A stretch of DNA of 19,334 bases from an uncultured Eubacteriales bacterium (GCA_910583765.1 CAJTYS010000062.1:1-19334); one strand, 5' to 3'. Counted from the first letter of the stretch, positions 4,898 to 13,176 are shown. Notes: generated by a model not told the origin, from the sequence alone. Program-made: numbers and translations.

Positions 4898-6598
4898 ATG
4901 GATACGTTGGCTGCCCTGGGGCCGTATTACACGGCTGTTGCCCGATGGGTGTTTGTTTTTCTCGCCATTTTCATACTGATAAAATCGATTAAATCTCTGC
5001 TGCAAGCAAAAAACCCTTCTGAAATATGGGCATATATAGGAGGACCCGATGGGTCGTCCACGCCGCTGAAGCACTGGGAAAACGTGATCGGACGGGCTTC
5101 CAGCGCAGATATCGTGGTGAACCTGAACAGCGTTTCCCGCAATCATGGAACGCTGGTGCGGGACGCTCGGGGAAACTGGAGGTACAATGATCTCCAGTCT
5201 AAGAACGGTTCTTATATTAATGGCATGCGAGTCAAAAAATCCATGCCTCTAAAGCCAGGAGACGTGCTCACATTAGGCGGCGCGAATTTCACGCTGATCC
5301 CTGTGAGCCTTCGGGAAAAAGAAGAAAACATCCAAAAGAGAAAACAAAAGAGCAGGCCGGTTTCCCCTTGGACTTCCCTCATTGCTCTGACGATTTTTCA
5401 ATTGCTTACAATCATACAGTTCAAAGTCGCTTTGGGTGAAAACTGCCCGCCTAGCGTGCCAACTTCCATCGTAGGGCTTTGCGCGGTCATGTGGATCTAT
5501 TTTCTGGTGCTCCGGTCCTTCCAGCGAGTAGCTTTTGAAATGGAAACCATCGCGTTTTTCCTTTCCACTCTCAGTCTCGCCCTGACTGCTGTCCATACTG
5601 GAAACGTAATGAAGCAGCTCATCTGCATTATTTTGGGCGTGGCCCTGTTTTTCCTGTTATGCTGGTTCCTGCGGGACTTGACTCGTTCCAAACAGATCCG
5701 CATGCTGATTTTAGGGGTTGCGGTTCTCTTGCTGCTGGCCACCCTAATGTTCGGCACAGTGCATGGCGGCGCAAAAAACTGGATCGAATTCGCCGGCATG
5801 TCCATCCAGCCCGCTGAGCTGGTAAAGATCGCCTTCATCATCGCTGGGGCCGCTTCTTTGGACGAACTGTACGAGCGTGGAAATTTGACCATCTTCATGA
5901 TCTTTTCTGCATTCTGCATGGGATGTCTGGCGCTGATGAGCGATTTTGGAACAGCGGCGATTTTCTTCGTCACCTTCCTGGTCATCGCCTTTCTCAGGAG
6001 CGGCGATTTTTCCAAGCTGATCCTCATTGTGGGCGGAGTCGCTCTAGCCGGCATGTTGGTGCTGTCTCTAAAGCCTCATGTACGGGCGCGATTTGGCACC
6101 TGGGGACACGTGTGGGAAGATCCTATGGGCACTGGCTATCAACAGACCAGGGCCATGTCCGCCATCTCCAGCGGCGGCCTGCCGGGTGTAGGCGCTGGGA
6201 ACGGCTGGTTCCATACCACAGCGGCTTCTGACACGGACCTTGTCTTTGGGCTGCTTTCCGAAGAATGGGGGCTGATCATCGCCATCCTAGCCATTGCTTG
6301 CATCGTCACTCTGGGGATCTTCGCCGTGCGCAGCATCTTGGCTGGACGCTCCGCTTATTACAGCATCGCGGCCTGCGCAGCCACTTCCCTGTTTATCTTC
6401 CAGACCATCCTCAATGTGTTTGGTTCCGTGGATCTGCTGCCCTTCACTGGCGTAACCTTCCCGTTCATTTCCAGCGGCGGCACCAGCATGATCGTCTCCT
6501 GGGGACTGCTGGCTTTCCTGAAAGCTGCTGACACCCGTCAAAACGCCAGCTTTGCCGTGCAGCTGGATGACCGTCACAAAGGAGGTATCGCATCATGA
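4898..6598 (+). CDS. FHA-SEDS fusion: RodA/FtsW-type peptidoglycan polymerase
   Basis: The product is a 566-residue membrane protein joining a phosphothreonine-binding FHA domain to a SEDS glycosyltransferase, the family that polymerises lipid II into glycan strands. One membrane segment lies at about 11-31. The FHA domain (44-137) shows GRASSADI (65-72), SVSRNH (78-83) and SKNGSYING (101-109), all the usual binding residues. The SEDS part (about 158-545) has roughly ten membrane segments, the PAEL motif (305-308), SDFG (348-351) and SDTDLVF, whose Asp447 matches the catalytic aspartate of RodA. FPFISSGGTS (521-530) is the family signature. The ATG at 4898 is preceded by AAAAGGAGG with 7-base spacing. 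An in-frame extension to 4832 would run into the repeat array and has no ribosome site. The stop overlaps the next start (ATGA), so translation of the pair is coupled. Confidence 0.95.
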   Translation: MDTLAALGPYYTAVARWVFVFLAIFILIKSIKSLLQAKNPSEIWAYIGGPDGSSTPLKHWENVIGRASSADIVVNLNSVSRNHGTLVRDARGNWRYNDLQSKNGSYINGMRVKKSMPLKPGDVLTLGGANFTLIPVSLREKEENIQKRKQKSRPVSPWTSLIALTIFQLLTIIQFKVALGENCPPSVPTSIVGLCAVMWIYFLVLRSFQRVAFEMETIAFFLSTLSLALTAVHTGNVMKQLICIILGVALFFLLCWFLRDLTRSKQIRMLILGVAVLLLLATLMFGTVHGGAKNWIEFAGMSIQPAELVKIAFIIAGAASLDELYERGNLTIFMIFSAFCMGCLALMSDFGTAAIFFVTFLVIAFLRSGDFSKLILIVGGVALAGMLVLSLKPHVRARFGTWGHVWEDPMGTGYQQTRAMSAISSGGLPGVGAGNGWFHTTAASDTDLVFGLLSEEWGLIIAILAIACIVTLGIFAVRSILAGRSAYYSIAACAATSLFIFQTILNVFGSVDLLPFTGVTFPFISSGGTSMIVSWGLLAFLKAADTRQNASFAVQLDDRHKGGIAS

Positions 6599-7965
6599 AG
6601 AAGATCGAAAAACGCGCGATCATGTGTCTCATGCTGGCAGGCGTCCTGGTGATCGGGCTGGGCATTTTCTGTTTTCGGTATGTGAAGGATGGCGGGGATT
6701 GGGCGACGTATGTGGCCAACAAACAGATCTACAACGACAAAGGCAGGCTGTCCACAGGCACGCTGAATGACCGCAATGACACTTTGCTCATGACCAATAC
6801 TGGCGAAAAAATGAAATTCAGCGACAGCAAAGAAATTCGCAAAGCAACGGTTCACCTGACTGGTGACCGCAGCGGCAACATCGTCACTGGCGCCAATAAG
6901 GTCTTTGCTGATAAATTATCTGGCTACAATCCACTGTTCGGAACTTACTCCCTGCATGGAGATGGCCGCAACGTGAACCTAACCATTGACGCAGACCTCT
7001 GTGCCACGGCCAATGACGCATTGGATGGCCGTCAAGGAACAGTAGGCGTATATAATTATGAAACCGGCGAGATCCTTTGTGCTGTCAGCTCTCCCAACTA
7101 TGATCCGTCCAACCCGCCGAAACTGGATAAGGACGATAAATCCGGCCTTTATTTGAACCGATTTTTCTCCGCCACTTTTGTCCCCGGTTCCATTTTCAAA
7201 CTGGTGACAGCAGCCGCTTCCATTGAAAATTATTCAAAATACGCTTCTTGGGAGTTTGACTGCACTGGAGAAGAGCGTTATGGAAAGGGAAAAGGAGAGC
7301 GGGTCACCTGTCAGAAAAAGCATGGCCGTGTCACTTTGGAGCAGGCTCTGGCTGATTCCTGCAACTGCTATTTTGGCAAATTGACAGAACTCATTGGCCC
7401 TGAGGTCATGAACGAATATGTGGAAAAAACCGGCCTTACCATCAGCAGAGACATCAATGGCATTGCTACTGCCCCAGGAAGTTTCCAATTCCCGAATCAC
7501 GGTGTCCGTCTGGCCTGGGCTGGGATCGGACAGCACGATGACATGGTGAACCCATGCACTATGATGACTTATATGGGCGCCATTGCCGGAGGAGGAAGAA
7601 CGGTACAGCCAAAGATCCTTCGCAGCGTGAAGTTCAGCAACGGACTGCCAGCCGGATTTTCCTGGAAATCCCGAACAAAGCGGATGATCGAGGAGGAAAC
7701 TGCTGCGACCCTGAAAAACATGATGCGCAACAATGTGGAGGAAAATTACGGCGTGGACAATTTCCCTGACCTAGCAATCTGCGCGAAATCAGGCACCGCG
7801 GAAATTCAGAAAGATCAAAAGCCCCATGCTTGGTTCACAGGATTCCTGGATGATGAGGAACATCCTTACGCTTTCATCGTGCTCGTGGAAAAAGGCGGTT
7901 TTGGAAGCGATGTGGCCGGAAAGGTCGCAAACAAAGTCCTGCAGGAGGTAGTGGAAAAATATTGA
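6595..7965 (+). CDS. Class B penicillin-binding protein (transpeptidase)
   Basis: The 456-residue product cross-links peptidoglycan as the partner of the SEDS protein encoded just upstream. A single N-terminal membrane anchor (about 8-28) is followed by a short dimerisation-type region and the transpeptidase domain. The three active-site motifs are intact: S199-I-F-K202 within PGSIFK, S255-C-N257, and K398-S-G-T401. The length and compact N-terminal region resemble PbpA-type proteins of Actinobacteria, which likewise sit next to rodA and FHA genes, rather than the longer PBP2B/PBP2x proteins. The ATG lies in the ATGA overlap, and AAAGGAGG lies within the end of the upstream gene. A terminator follows 77 bases after the stop. 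Confidence 0.95.
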   Translation: MKKIEKRAIMCLMLAGVLVIGLGIFCFRYVKDGGDWATYVANKQIYNDKGRLSTGTLNDRNDTLLMTNTGEKMKFSDSKEIRKATVHLTGDRSGNIVTGANKVFADKLSGYNPLFGTYSLHGDGRNVNLTIDADLCATANDALDGRQGTVGVYNYETGEILCAVSSPNYDPSNPPKLDKDDKSGLYLNRFFSATFVPGSIFKLVTAAASIENYSKYASWEFDCTGEERYGKGKGERVTCQKKHGRVTLEQALADSCNCYFGKLTELIGPEVMNEYVEKTGLTISRDINGIATAPGSFQFPNHGVRLAWAGIGQHDDMVNPCTMMTYMGAIAGGGRTVQPKILRSVKFSNGLPAGFSWKSRTKRMIEEETAATLKNMMRNNVEENYGVDNFPDLAICAKSGTAEIQKDQKPHAWFTGFLDDEEHPYAFIVLVEKGGFGSDVAGKVANKVLQEVVEKY

Positions 7966-8042
7966 TCAGCCCCCGGGATCTCTGATAGCAAGACATGGAT
8001 TCCCCCATTCAGGCGATACGCAAAAACGAATGACAAAAACGC

Positions 8043-8087
8043 AAAACACCGGATAGAGTCAAGCCATTTCTCTTTCCGGTGTTTTTT
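8043..8087. terminator. Terminator, usable from both sides
   Basis: AAAACACCGGA pairs with TCCGGTGTTTT, with GAG/CTC continuing the stem inside. T6 follows on the plus strand, and a four-base T run followed by GCG and more T residues is seen on the minus strand. It ends the FHA-SEDS/PBP operon and probably also the convergent yerB-ylmH transcript. Confidence 0.9.
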
Positions 8088-8115
8088 ATCGCATTATGAG
8101 AGTTTTAGAATTTTG

Positions 8116-8889
8116 CTACAAATATCGCTCTGTGATGATAAAGATCCTGTCTTTTCTCGTCTTTTGTCCCACTTCCCGCAGGTAAGCCTTGCCTTTCCCC
8201 CGCAGAACCAGCTTGTCACCCTCTTTTACCTGCGCATCCGTCTTTTCCATTTGCATGCTATTGAGAAACACCAAGCCCATGCGGATGGCTTCAGCAGCTT
8301 TTGCCCGTGACAGAGAAAAGGCGGAAGCAATGACATTATCCAAACGCAAAGAAGCCACAGTGTCCTTTTGCCTCTTCACCTGCGCTTCAGGGATACGCAG
8401 TTCTCGCAAAGGAACTTGTGTCAGTTTTAACGGGGTTCTGCCTGCTTTTCCATAATTGAGCAGCAGAAACCCAGCGATTTCCTCCATCACAATGATATCT
8501 GCCCCTTCATCTCTAGTAAGGATGTCACCGATCATTTCTCTGCGGATGCCCAGCGCCGTGAGAGAACCCAAATAATCCCGATGAGTCAGGGGCTTTCCCT
8601 TTGAAAGGCTCTCTGCCCTAATCACAGTCAGAGGATGGGAGTCCTCAATCATAGCGTAATCCGGCAGAAAGAGACAAAGCATCCGCTCCGCCTCTTCATA
8701 TCCACCGAAAAAACGATATTCCACATCTTTTTCTCCACAGGACAACTGCCTGCACAGGATCTCCACCAGCCCCCGCTGCCGCAGATCCAAGAATCCTGTG
8801 TTTGTCACCATATAGCCCTGTGCGCACTGACGGAATTTATCTTCCGCAGAGGCCAGCAGCATTTTATCATCTTTTGTTTCCTGTATCAT
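8116..8889 (-). CDS. ylmH: YlmH-family S4-domain RNA-binding protein
   Basis: A 257-residue protein of the YlmH family. The N-terminal part contains the family-type run FFGGYEEAER (60-69). The middle contains GDILTRDEGA (121-130). The C-terminal S4 RNA-binding domain (about 181-240) reads LRLDNVIASAFSLSRAKA..I..G.V. YlmH proteins bind ribosome-associated RNA and have been linked to ribosome quality control and to the division gene neighbourhood. Here the gene instead follows yerB, with its ATG two bases beyond the yerB stop, so the two are probably translationally coupled. No strong ribosome site precedes the chosen start. A second ATG nine codons inside is possible but not better supported. 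Confidence 0.92.
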   Translation of the reverse strand: MIQETKDDKMLLASAEDKFRQCAQGYMVTNTGFLDLRQRGLVEILCRQLSCGEKDVEYRFFGGYEEAERMLCLFLPDYAMIEDSHPLTVIRAESLSKGKPLTHRDYLGSLTALGIRREMIGDILTRDEGADIIVMEEIAGFLLLNYGKAGRTPLKLTQVPLRELRIPEAQVKRQKDTVASLRLDNVIASAFSLSRAKAAEAIRMGLVFLNSMQMEKTDAQVKEGDKLVLRGKGKAYLREVGQKTRKDRIFIITERYL

Positions 8890-8891
8890 CT

Positions 8892-9923
8892 CTATTTGTA
8901 TTTAACTTCGACTCCGTCATCTACCACCTGGATCCAAGTGGTCCCCACATTCAGTTTCATTTCTTTTCCATTCTGATCCACGAACATGGTCGGAGAATCC
9001 AGGTCTTTACGGGACCATTTGCCTTTTACTGCCACACCATTAGTGAACAGCGTCGCGTTGCCCCCTGCGGTCATGTTGATCTTTAGACGACCTTTATCGT
9101 CCAGCACCTTGGATTTCACTTTCTGCACCAAAATATTGCTGGTTGTGACCTGCTTGTCCGTGGCTTCATCTTTATAAGGCTTTCCGTTCACAGACCTCTT
9201 GTATTTTCCTGTTTTGGAATCGTACTTATAGTTGTTTTTGTTGGTTCGATAATTGATATCGATGTTAGTGGCTTTGTCGCCCTGCTGCTTTTCTCCGGCC
9301 CCCAGGAACTGGAATCTCCGAACATCCTGTTTTTTGTCCCATCCCTTTTCCTTGATCAGTTTCCAGATATCCTTGCCATTGGTGTAGGAATTGTGAGGAG
9401 CCGCCTTGCTGCTGGTGCGATAAAAAATGTTTCCATAAGTGAAAGCGCTGATATAGGGAATCACGTTTGATTCCAGGTATTTCTTTGCCTGCGGACTCCA
9501 TCCGTGGTGTACGAACACTGCTTTGTACTCCCTGGCCATGTCCACGAAATATGGTCTGGCGCTCCGAGATGGTCCTACTGCGTCGGGGATTTGGCTGTAA
9601 TAAATGGGCTCCAGACGGCTGATGCCTCCCTCTACCGGAAATTCATACACAATATCCGCCTTGGAGATCCCTGACTGCGGTCTTGCCCCGTCTGAATTGT
9701 CTGTTGACAGGACAAAAGGTCTGGATGGCAATTCAGACGTCACTTCTCCGGTCAGTGGGTTTGTCATGGGTTCTTTAATCTTTGGCCATTCGCTTCCCGG
9801 GCCGCCTTTGTACCAGCTCACTGCCCAGACCACGCCTGCTCCAACTACCAAAATCACAAGCGCAATGATCAATATAATGAATCTAGTGTGTCTTTTTTTG
9901 ACTTGTTCCTTATTATAACGCAT
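8892..9923 (-). CDS. yerB: YerB-like DUF3048 membrane-anchored extracytoplasmic protein
   Basis: A 343-residue protein with a basic N-terminus and one hydrophobic segment (about 14-36) that acts as an uncleaved anchor. There is no lipobox cysteine, unlike the B. subtilis YerB lipoprotein. The extracytoplasmic part matches DUF3048: RPFVLSTDNSDGARPQSGIS, ADIVYEFPVEGGISRLEPIY, VGPSRSARPYF and, near the end, GTTWIQVVD. The biochemical role of the family is not established. AAAGGATAAGAT lies at the ATG. The gene is divergent from the TSCPD gene, and both may use the palindromic promoter region at 9955-9978. Confidence 0.93.
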   Translation of the reverse strand: MRYNKEQVKKRHTRFIILIIALVILVVGAGVVWAVSWYKGGPGSEWPKIKEPMTNPLTGEVTSELPSRPFVLSTDNSDGARPQSGISKADIVYEFPVEGGISRLEPIYYSQIPDAVGPSRSARPYFVDMAREYKAVFVHHGWSPQAKKYLESNVIPYISAFTYGNIFYRTSSKAAPHNSYTNGKDIWKLIKEKGWDKKQDVRRFQFLGAGEKQQGDKATNIDINYRTNKNNYKYDSKTGKYKRSVNGKPYKDEATDKQVTTSNILVQKVKSKVLDDKGRLKINMTAGGNATLFTNGVAVKGKWSRKDLDSPTMFVDQNGKEMKLNVGTTWIQVVDDGVEVKYK

Positions 9924-9954
9924 CTTATCTTATCCTTTCCGTTCTTTTCTTTTT

Positions 9955-9978
9955 TTGGTATACTATATATTATACCAA
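9955..9978. promoter_or_regulatory. Palindromic divergent promoter region
   Basis: TTGGTATA (9955-9962) and TATACCAA (9971-9978) are perfect inverted arms around eight bases. Each strand reads TGGTATA(C/A)T, an extended -10 box pointing outward: TATACT toward the TSCPD gene and TATAAT toward yerB. One dimeric regulator, or simply two back-to-back -10 boxes, would explain the symmetry. Confidence 0.6.
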
Positions 9979-10008
9979 TAAATCTGTTTTAGGAAAGGAT
10001 AAATTGCA

Positions 10009-10278
10009 ATGAAGTACACTTATATTCCCCGCGGGGTCTGTTCTACGAAGTTAGATTTTGAATTAGATGGAGATATTGTAAAAAATGTGCAGTTCAGCGG
10101 TGGCTGCAACGGCAATCTGAAAGCCATTGCCACGCTGGTGGATGGCATGTCTGTGGATGAAGTAGCGCAAAAGCTCTCTGGAATCAGCTGCGGCATGAAA
10201 TCCACGTCCTGCACGGATCAGCTGGCCACTGCCTTGAAAAAAGCCCTGGAAGAATCGAAAAACGAGGAAGATGCCTAA
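10009..10278 (+). CDS. TSCPD domain protein (TIGR03905 type)
   Basis: An 89-residue cysteine-containing protein of the TSCPD family, related to the C-terminal domain of some vitamin B12-dependent ribonucleotide reductases. The family marks are present: YIPRGVCS near the N-terminus (Cys11), VQFSGGCNGNLKAI (Cys33), and ISCGMKSTSCTDQLA (Cys62 and Cys68), giving four cysteines that could bind a metal. Its cellular job is not established. AAAGGA precedes the ATG at about nine bases. It is divergent from yerB and followed by an imperfect CCTAAGAC/GTCTTTAGG hairpin overlapping its stop. Confidence 0.93.
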   Translation: MKYTYIPRGVCSTKLDFELDGDIVKNVQFSGGCNGNLKAIATLVDGMSVDEVAQKLSGISCGMKSTSCTDQLATALKKALEESKNEEDA

Positions 10279-10383
10279 GACATTGCCCGCAAGTCTTTAG
10301 GTGGATTTTGGCCTGGCGCTTCTGTTTCGCCGTCCTTGATTTGGAAAAGCGCCTCCCGCAGCCTGTGAGCGCAGATTTTTTCG

Positions 10384-10412
10384 TTTACAATTTTAATAAA
10401 ACAGCATATAAT
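10384..10412 (+). promoter_or_regulatory. Promoter of the CDF transporter gene
   Basis: TTTACA (10384-10389), a 17-base spacer and TATAAT (10407-10412). The start of transcription would be near 10419, leaving a leader of about 25 bases before the ATG. That is too short for a metal-sensing riboswitch of the yybP-ykoY type. Confidence 0.85.
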
Positions 10413-10444
10413 AATCAGAATGAACGAAAGGAACCGAATTCATT

Positions 10445-11617
10445 ATGGCGAATTTTCTAGCAAAGCTGTTTATCAAAGATCATGAGAACACCGGCGATCC
10501 AGCTGTACGAAAACAATATGGAAAGCTGGCGGGCATTGTGGGCATTCTTTCCAACGGCCTGCTGTGCGCCATGAAGATCATCATCGGGCTTGTCACTGGC
10601 AGCATCGCCATTGTGGCGGACGGCATCAACAATCTGGCGGACGCATCGTCCTCTATCATCACCTTGATCGGCTTCAAGCTGGCCGCCGCGCCGGAGGACA
10701 AGGATCACCCTTACGGTCATGCCCGCATTGAATATCTCACTGGGCTGTTCATTTCTGTGCTGATCATTGTCCTTGGCTTGCAGCTGCTGCGGTCTTCCTT
10801 TGATAAGGTGCTCCATCCGGATCCACTGTCCTTTCGCTATCTGACAGTGATCATCCTGGTCATAGCCATTGGCATCAAAGTGTGGCAGGCGTTTTTTAAC
10901 ATCAGCCTGGGCAAAAAGATCAATTCCGTGGCCCTGATCGCGACAGGCGCGGACAGCCGAAACGATGTGATCGCTACCACCGCGGTGCTGCTGAGCATCA
11001 TCATCGGCAAGCTCTTTCACCTGCAGCTGGATGGTTATATGGGCTGCTTGGTAGCCTTGTTCATCATCTGGTCCGGCATCCAGCTAATCCGCGAAACATC
11101 CAGCCCTCTGCTGGGAGAAGCGCCTGATCAGGAGCTGGTGGAAGCGATTGCGGACACGGTCCTTTCTCAGGAAGGCATCCTTGGCATCCATGACCTGGTG
11201 GTGCATAACTACGGACCCGGAAAAATTTTCGCTTCTATTCATATTGAAGTGGACGCAAAAGGCGATCTCATGGAGAGTCACGACCGGATCGATAACATTG
11301 AGCGCCTAATCAAAAAGGAACTGAACATTGAGTTCACGGCTCATATGGATCCTGTGGACCTGGATAATCCTCTCATCGAACAGCTCCACCACGAGATTCT
11401 CGCAGCGATCAAACCGTTCACAGGAGTAAAAAGCATCCATGATCTGCGCATTGTTCCAGGAAACACCCATACCAACGTGATCTTTGACGCTGTGCTTTCC
11501 TCTGATTGCGTCACAGACGAAAAAGAACTCTGCCACTGCGTGGAGGCGCATTTGAAAAAGATCGATCCCCATTATTATGTGGTGATCACCTTCGATCGAG
11601 CGTACACAGAGCTGTAG
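10445..11617 (+). CDS. Cation diffusion facilitator (CDF) metal exporter
   Basis: A 390-residue CDF protein that would export a divalent metal from the cytoplasm in exchange for protons. Six membrane segments lie between about 28 and 215. The transport site in TM2 reads ADGINNLADASSS (Asn62 and Asp66) and in TM5 ADSRNDV (Asp170 and Asp174). This N-D/D-D set resembles described manganese-type CDF proteins rather than the D-D/H-D set of zinc exporter YiiP, so manganese is the favoured but unproven substrate. The C-terminus is longer than usual. One cytoplasmic domain (about 225-305) contains GIHDLVVHNYGPGKIFASIH. A second, related one (about 310-390) contains SIHDLRIVPGNTHTNVIF. The gene is monocistronic, with its own promoter. 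GAAAGGAA precedes the ATG. Confidence 0.95.
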   Translation: MANFLAKLFIKDHENTGDPAVRKQYGKLAGIVGILSNGLLCAMKIIIGLVTGSIAIVADGINNLADASSSIITLIGFKLAAAPEDKDHPYGHARIEYLTGLFISVLIIVLGLQLLRSSFDKVLHPDPLSFRYLTVIILVIAIGIKVWQAFFNISLGKKINSVALIATGADSRNDVIATTAVLLSIIIGKLFHLQLDGYMGCLVALFIIWSGIQLIRETSSPLLGEAPDQELVEAIADTVLSQEGILGIHDLVVHNYGPGKIFASIHIEVDAKGDLMESHDRIDNIERLIKKELNIEFTAHMDPVDLDNPLIEQLHHEILAAIKPFTGVKSIHDLRIVPGNTHTNVIFDAVLSSDCVTDEKELCHCVEAHLKKIDPHYYVVITFDRAYTEL

Positions 11618-11651
11618 GCGGCATCTGCGTTTTTTGCTTGGATGATTCTTT

Positions 11652-12485
11652 CTATTCCCCTGCTTCTTTCCGCAGCAAGGCAATCTCCGCTGCGTAGCCG
11701 TCCAGTTCGTTTGGTGTTTCCAGGATGAACGGCAGGTCTTTCAGCTTTGGATGGGTGATGACATTTTTGATGGTTTCCACGCCCAGATGTCCCTCGCCGA
11801 TCTTCGCGTGGCGGTCTTTGTGCGCACCCATAGGATTCATGCTGTCATTGATATGCATGGCGTGAAGCTTTTCCAGACCAATGACCCTGTCGAATTCATC
11901 CAAGACTCCATCCAGATCATGGATGATATCATAGCCTCCATCGCTCACATGACAGGTGTCCATGCACACGCCGATTTTATCTTTTAACTCTACCCGATCA
12001 ATGATTGCCGCCAGTTCTTCAAACTTTCCGCCTACTTCGCTGCCTTTTCCAGCCATGGTTTCCAGCAGGACGATAGTGCTTTGCTGTGGGGTCAGGACTC
12101 GGTTCAGCAGGTCCGCGATCATCTCGATCCCTTTTTCCACGCCTTGTCCCACATGACTGCCGGGATGAAAATTGTAATAGTGGCCCGGCGTGTATTCCAT
12201 TCGCTCCATGTCCTCGCTCATGGCCATGTAAGCGAAGTTCCGTGTTTTCTCGTCTTTGGAACACGGGTTCAAGGTGTAGGGCGCGTGAGCCACTAGCTTG
12301 CCGAATTGATTTTCTCGCAGAAGCTCCAGCAGCTTTCTCACATCCTCTTCATCAATGGCTTTGGCCTTTCCGCCCCTTGGGTTCCTGGTAAAAAAGGCAA
12401 ATGTGGTGGCACCGATCTTTAAAGCGTCTTTTCCCATATGTTCATAGCCCTTTGCCGCTGACAAATGGCATCCGATTTTCAACAT
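11652..12485 (-). CDS. nfo: Deoxyribonuclease IV (AP endonuclease family 2)
   Basis: A 277-residue endonuclease IV that cuts DNA at abasic sites during base excision repair. The three-zinc ligand set is complete and in order: H67 (VAHAPY), H107 (FHPGSH), E142 (LLETMAG), D176 and H179 (CMDTCH), H211 (HINDS), D224 and H226 (DRHAKIGEGH), and E256 (ILETPN). The length is typical. AAAGGAG lies eight bases before the ATG, and a promoter is visible at 12512-12539. The gene is convergent with the CDF gene, 34 bases away, and no strong terminator is seen between them. Confidence 0.96.
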   Translation of the reverse strand: MLKIGCHLSAAKGYEHMGKDALKIGATTFAFFTRNPRGGKAKAIDEEDVRKLLELLRENQFGKLVAHAPYTLNPCSKDEKTRNFAYMAMSEDMERMEYTPGHYYNFHPGSHVGQGVEKGIEMIADLLNRVLTPQQSTIVLLETMAGKGSEVGGKFEELAAIIDRVELKDKIGVCMDTCHVSDGGYDIIHDLDGVLDEFDRVIGLEKLHAMHINDSMNPMGAHKDRHAKIGEGHLGVETIKNVITHPKLKDLPFILETPNELDGYAAEIALLRKEAGE

Positions 12486-12511
12486 GATATGTTCTCCTTT
12501 GTTTTCTTTTT

Positions 12512-12539
12512 ATCATACCACAAAGTGGCAGGTTGTAAA
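12512..12539 (-). promoter_or_regulatory. Promoter of nfo
   Basis: On the minus strand: TTTACA (complement of 12534-12539), a 16-base spacer, then TGGTATGAT, an extended -10 whose TATGAT is the complement of 12512-12517. Transcription would start near 12505. Confidence 0.75.
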
Positions 12540-12565
12540 CCCATGAAGCAAGGCATTTTCCAGGC

Positions 12566-12603
12566 AAAAAACCAGACGGAGCGGACCCTAAGGTCTCACT
12601 CCG
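12566..12603 (-). terminator. Terminator of the riboflavin operon
   Basis: On the minus strand the hairpin has CGGAG/CTCCG outside and GACC/GGTC inside around a CTTAG-like loop, followed by a T6 run (complement of 12566-12571). It lies about 110 bases after the ribH stop and just before the nfo promoter. Confidence 0.85.
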
Positions 12604-12714
12604 CCCATTAAGTGTTCAAATCTATGCGTCTGCAGAGAGGCGCCGGCTTTTTCTTCATGTCCCTGCCTGGATTTCGATCTGTGCCCTAACTCTGCTCGGT
12701 TGTTGAGACATGCA

Positions 12715-13176
12715 CTAGATTTCTTTGATCAGATTGATCATTTCAATGGCAGTGACCGCAGCCTCGCTTCCTTTGTTTCCTGCCTTGGTGCCTGCCCGCT
12801 CAATGGCCTGCTCGATGGTGTCCACGGTCAGCACGCCGAAGACCACCGGAATCTCCGCGTCAAGACCCACTGCGGCAATGCCTTTGGAAACTTCCGCGCT
12901 GACGTATTCAAAGTGCGCGGTAGCGCCTCGGATCACGGCTCCCAGGCAGATGACCGCGTCATACTTCCCGCTCTTTGCCATTTTCTTGGCAATCAGCGGA
13001 ATCTCGAAGGCTCCTGGCACCCAGGCCACGCTGATGTCTTCTTCGTTCATTCCGTGGCGCTTCAAGGCGTCAATGGCTCCGGACAGCAGCTTGCTTCCAA
13101 TAAACTCGTTGAACCTTCCTACCACGATTCCTACTTTGATCCCCTGCGCGATCAGATTTCCTTCTAATAATTTCAT
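12715..13176 (-). CDS. ribH: 6,7-dimethyl-8-ribityllumazine synthase
   Basis: A 153-residue lumazine synthase. It condenses 5-amino-6-ribitylamino-uracil with 3,4-dihydroxy-2-butanone 4-phosphate in the penultimate step of riboflavin synthesis. Visible motifs are FNEFI (22-26), PGAFEIP (54-60), GAVIRGATAHFE with catalytic His88, and AGTKAGNKG (128-136). The length is normal. GGAGG lies seven bases before the ATG. It is the last gene of the operon, 140 bases after ribBA. That gap is unusually wide compared with the short gaps inside the rest of the operon and holds no gene. Confidence 0.97.
   Translation of the reverse strand: MKLLEGNLIAQGIKVGIVVGRFNEFIGSKLLSGAIDALKRHGMNEEDISVAWVPGAFEIPLIAKKMAKSGKYDAVICLGAVIRGATAHFEYVSAEVSKGIAAVGLDAEIPVVFGVLTVDTIEQAIERAGTKAGNKGSEAAVTAIEMINLIKEI

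Noticed and set aside
10279..10444. Manganese (yybP-ykoY) riboswitch ahead of the CDF gene
   Set aside because: The promoter at 10384-10412 leaves only about 25 bases of leader, and the aptamer motifs are absent.
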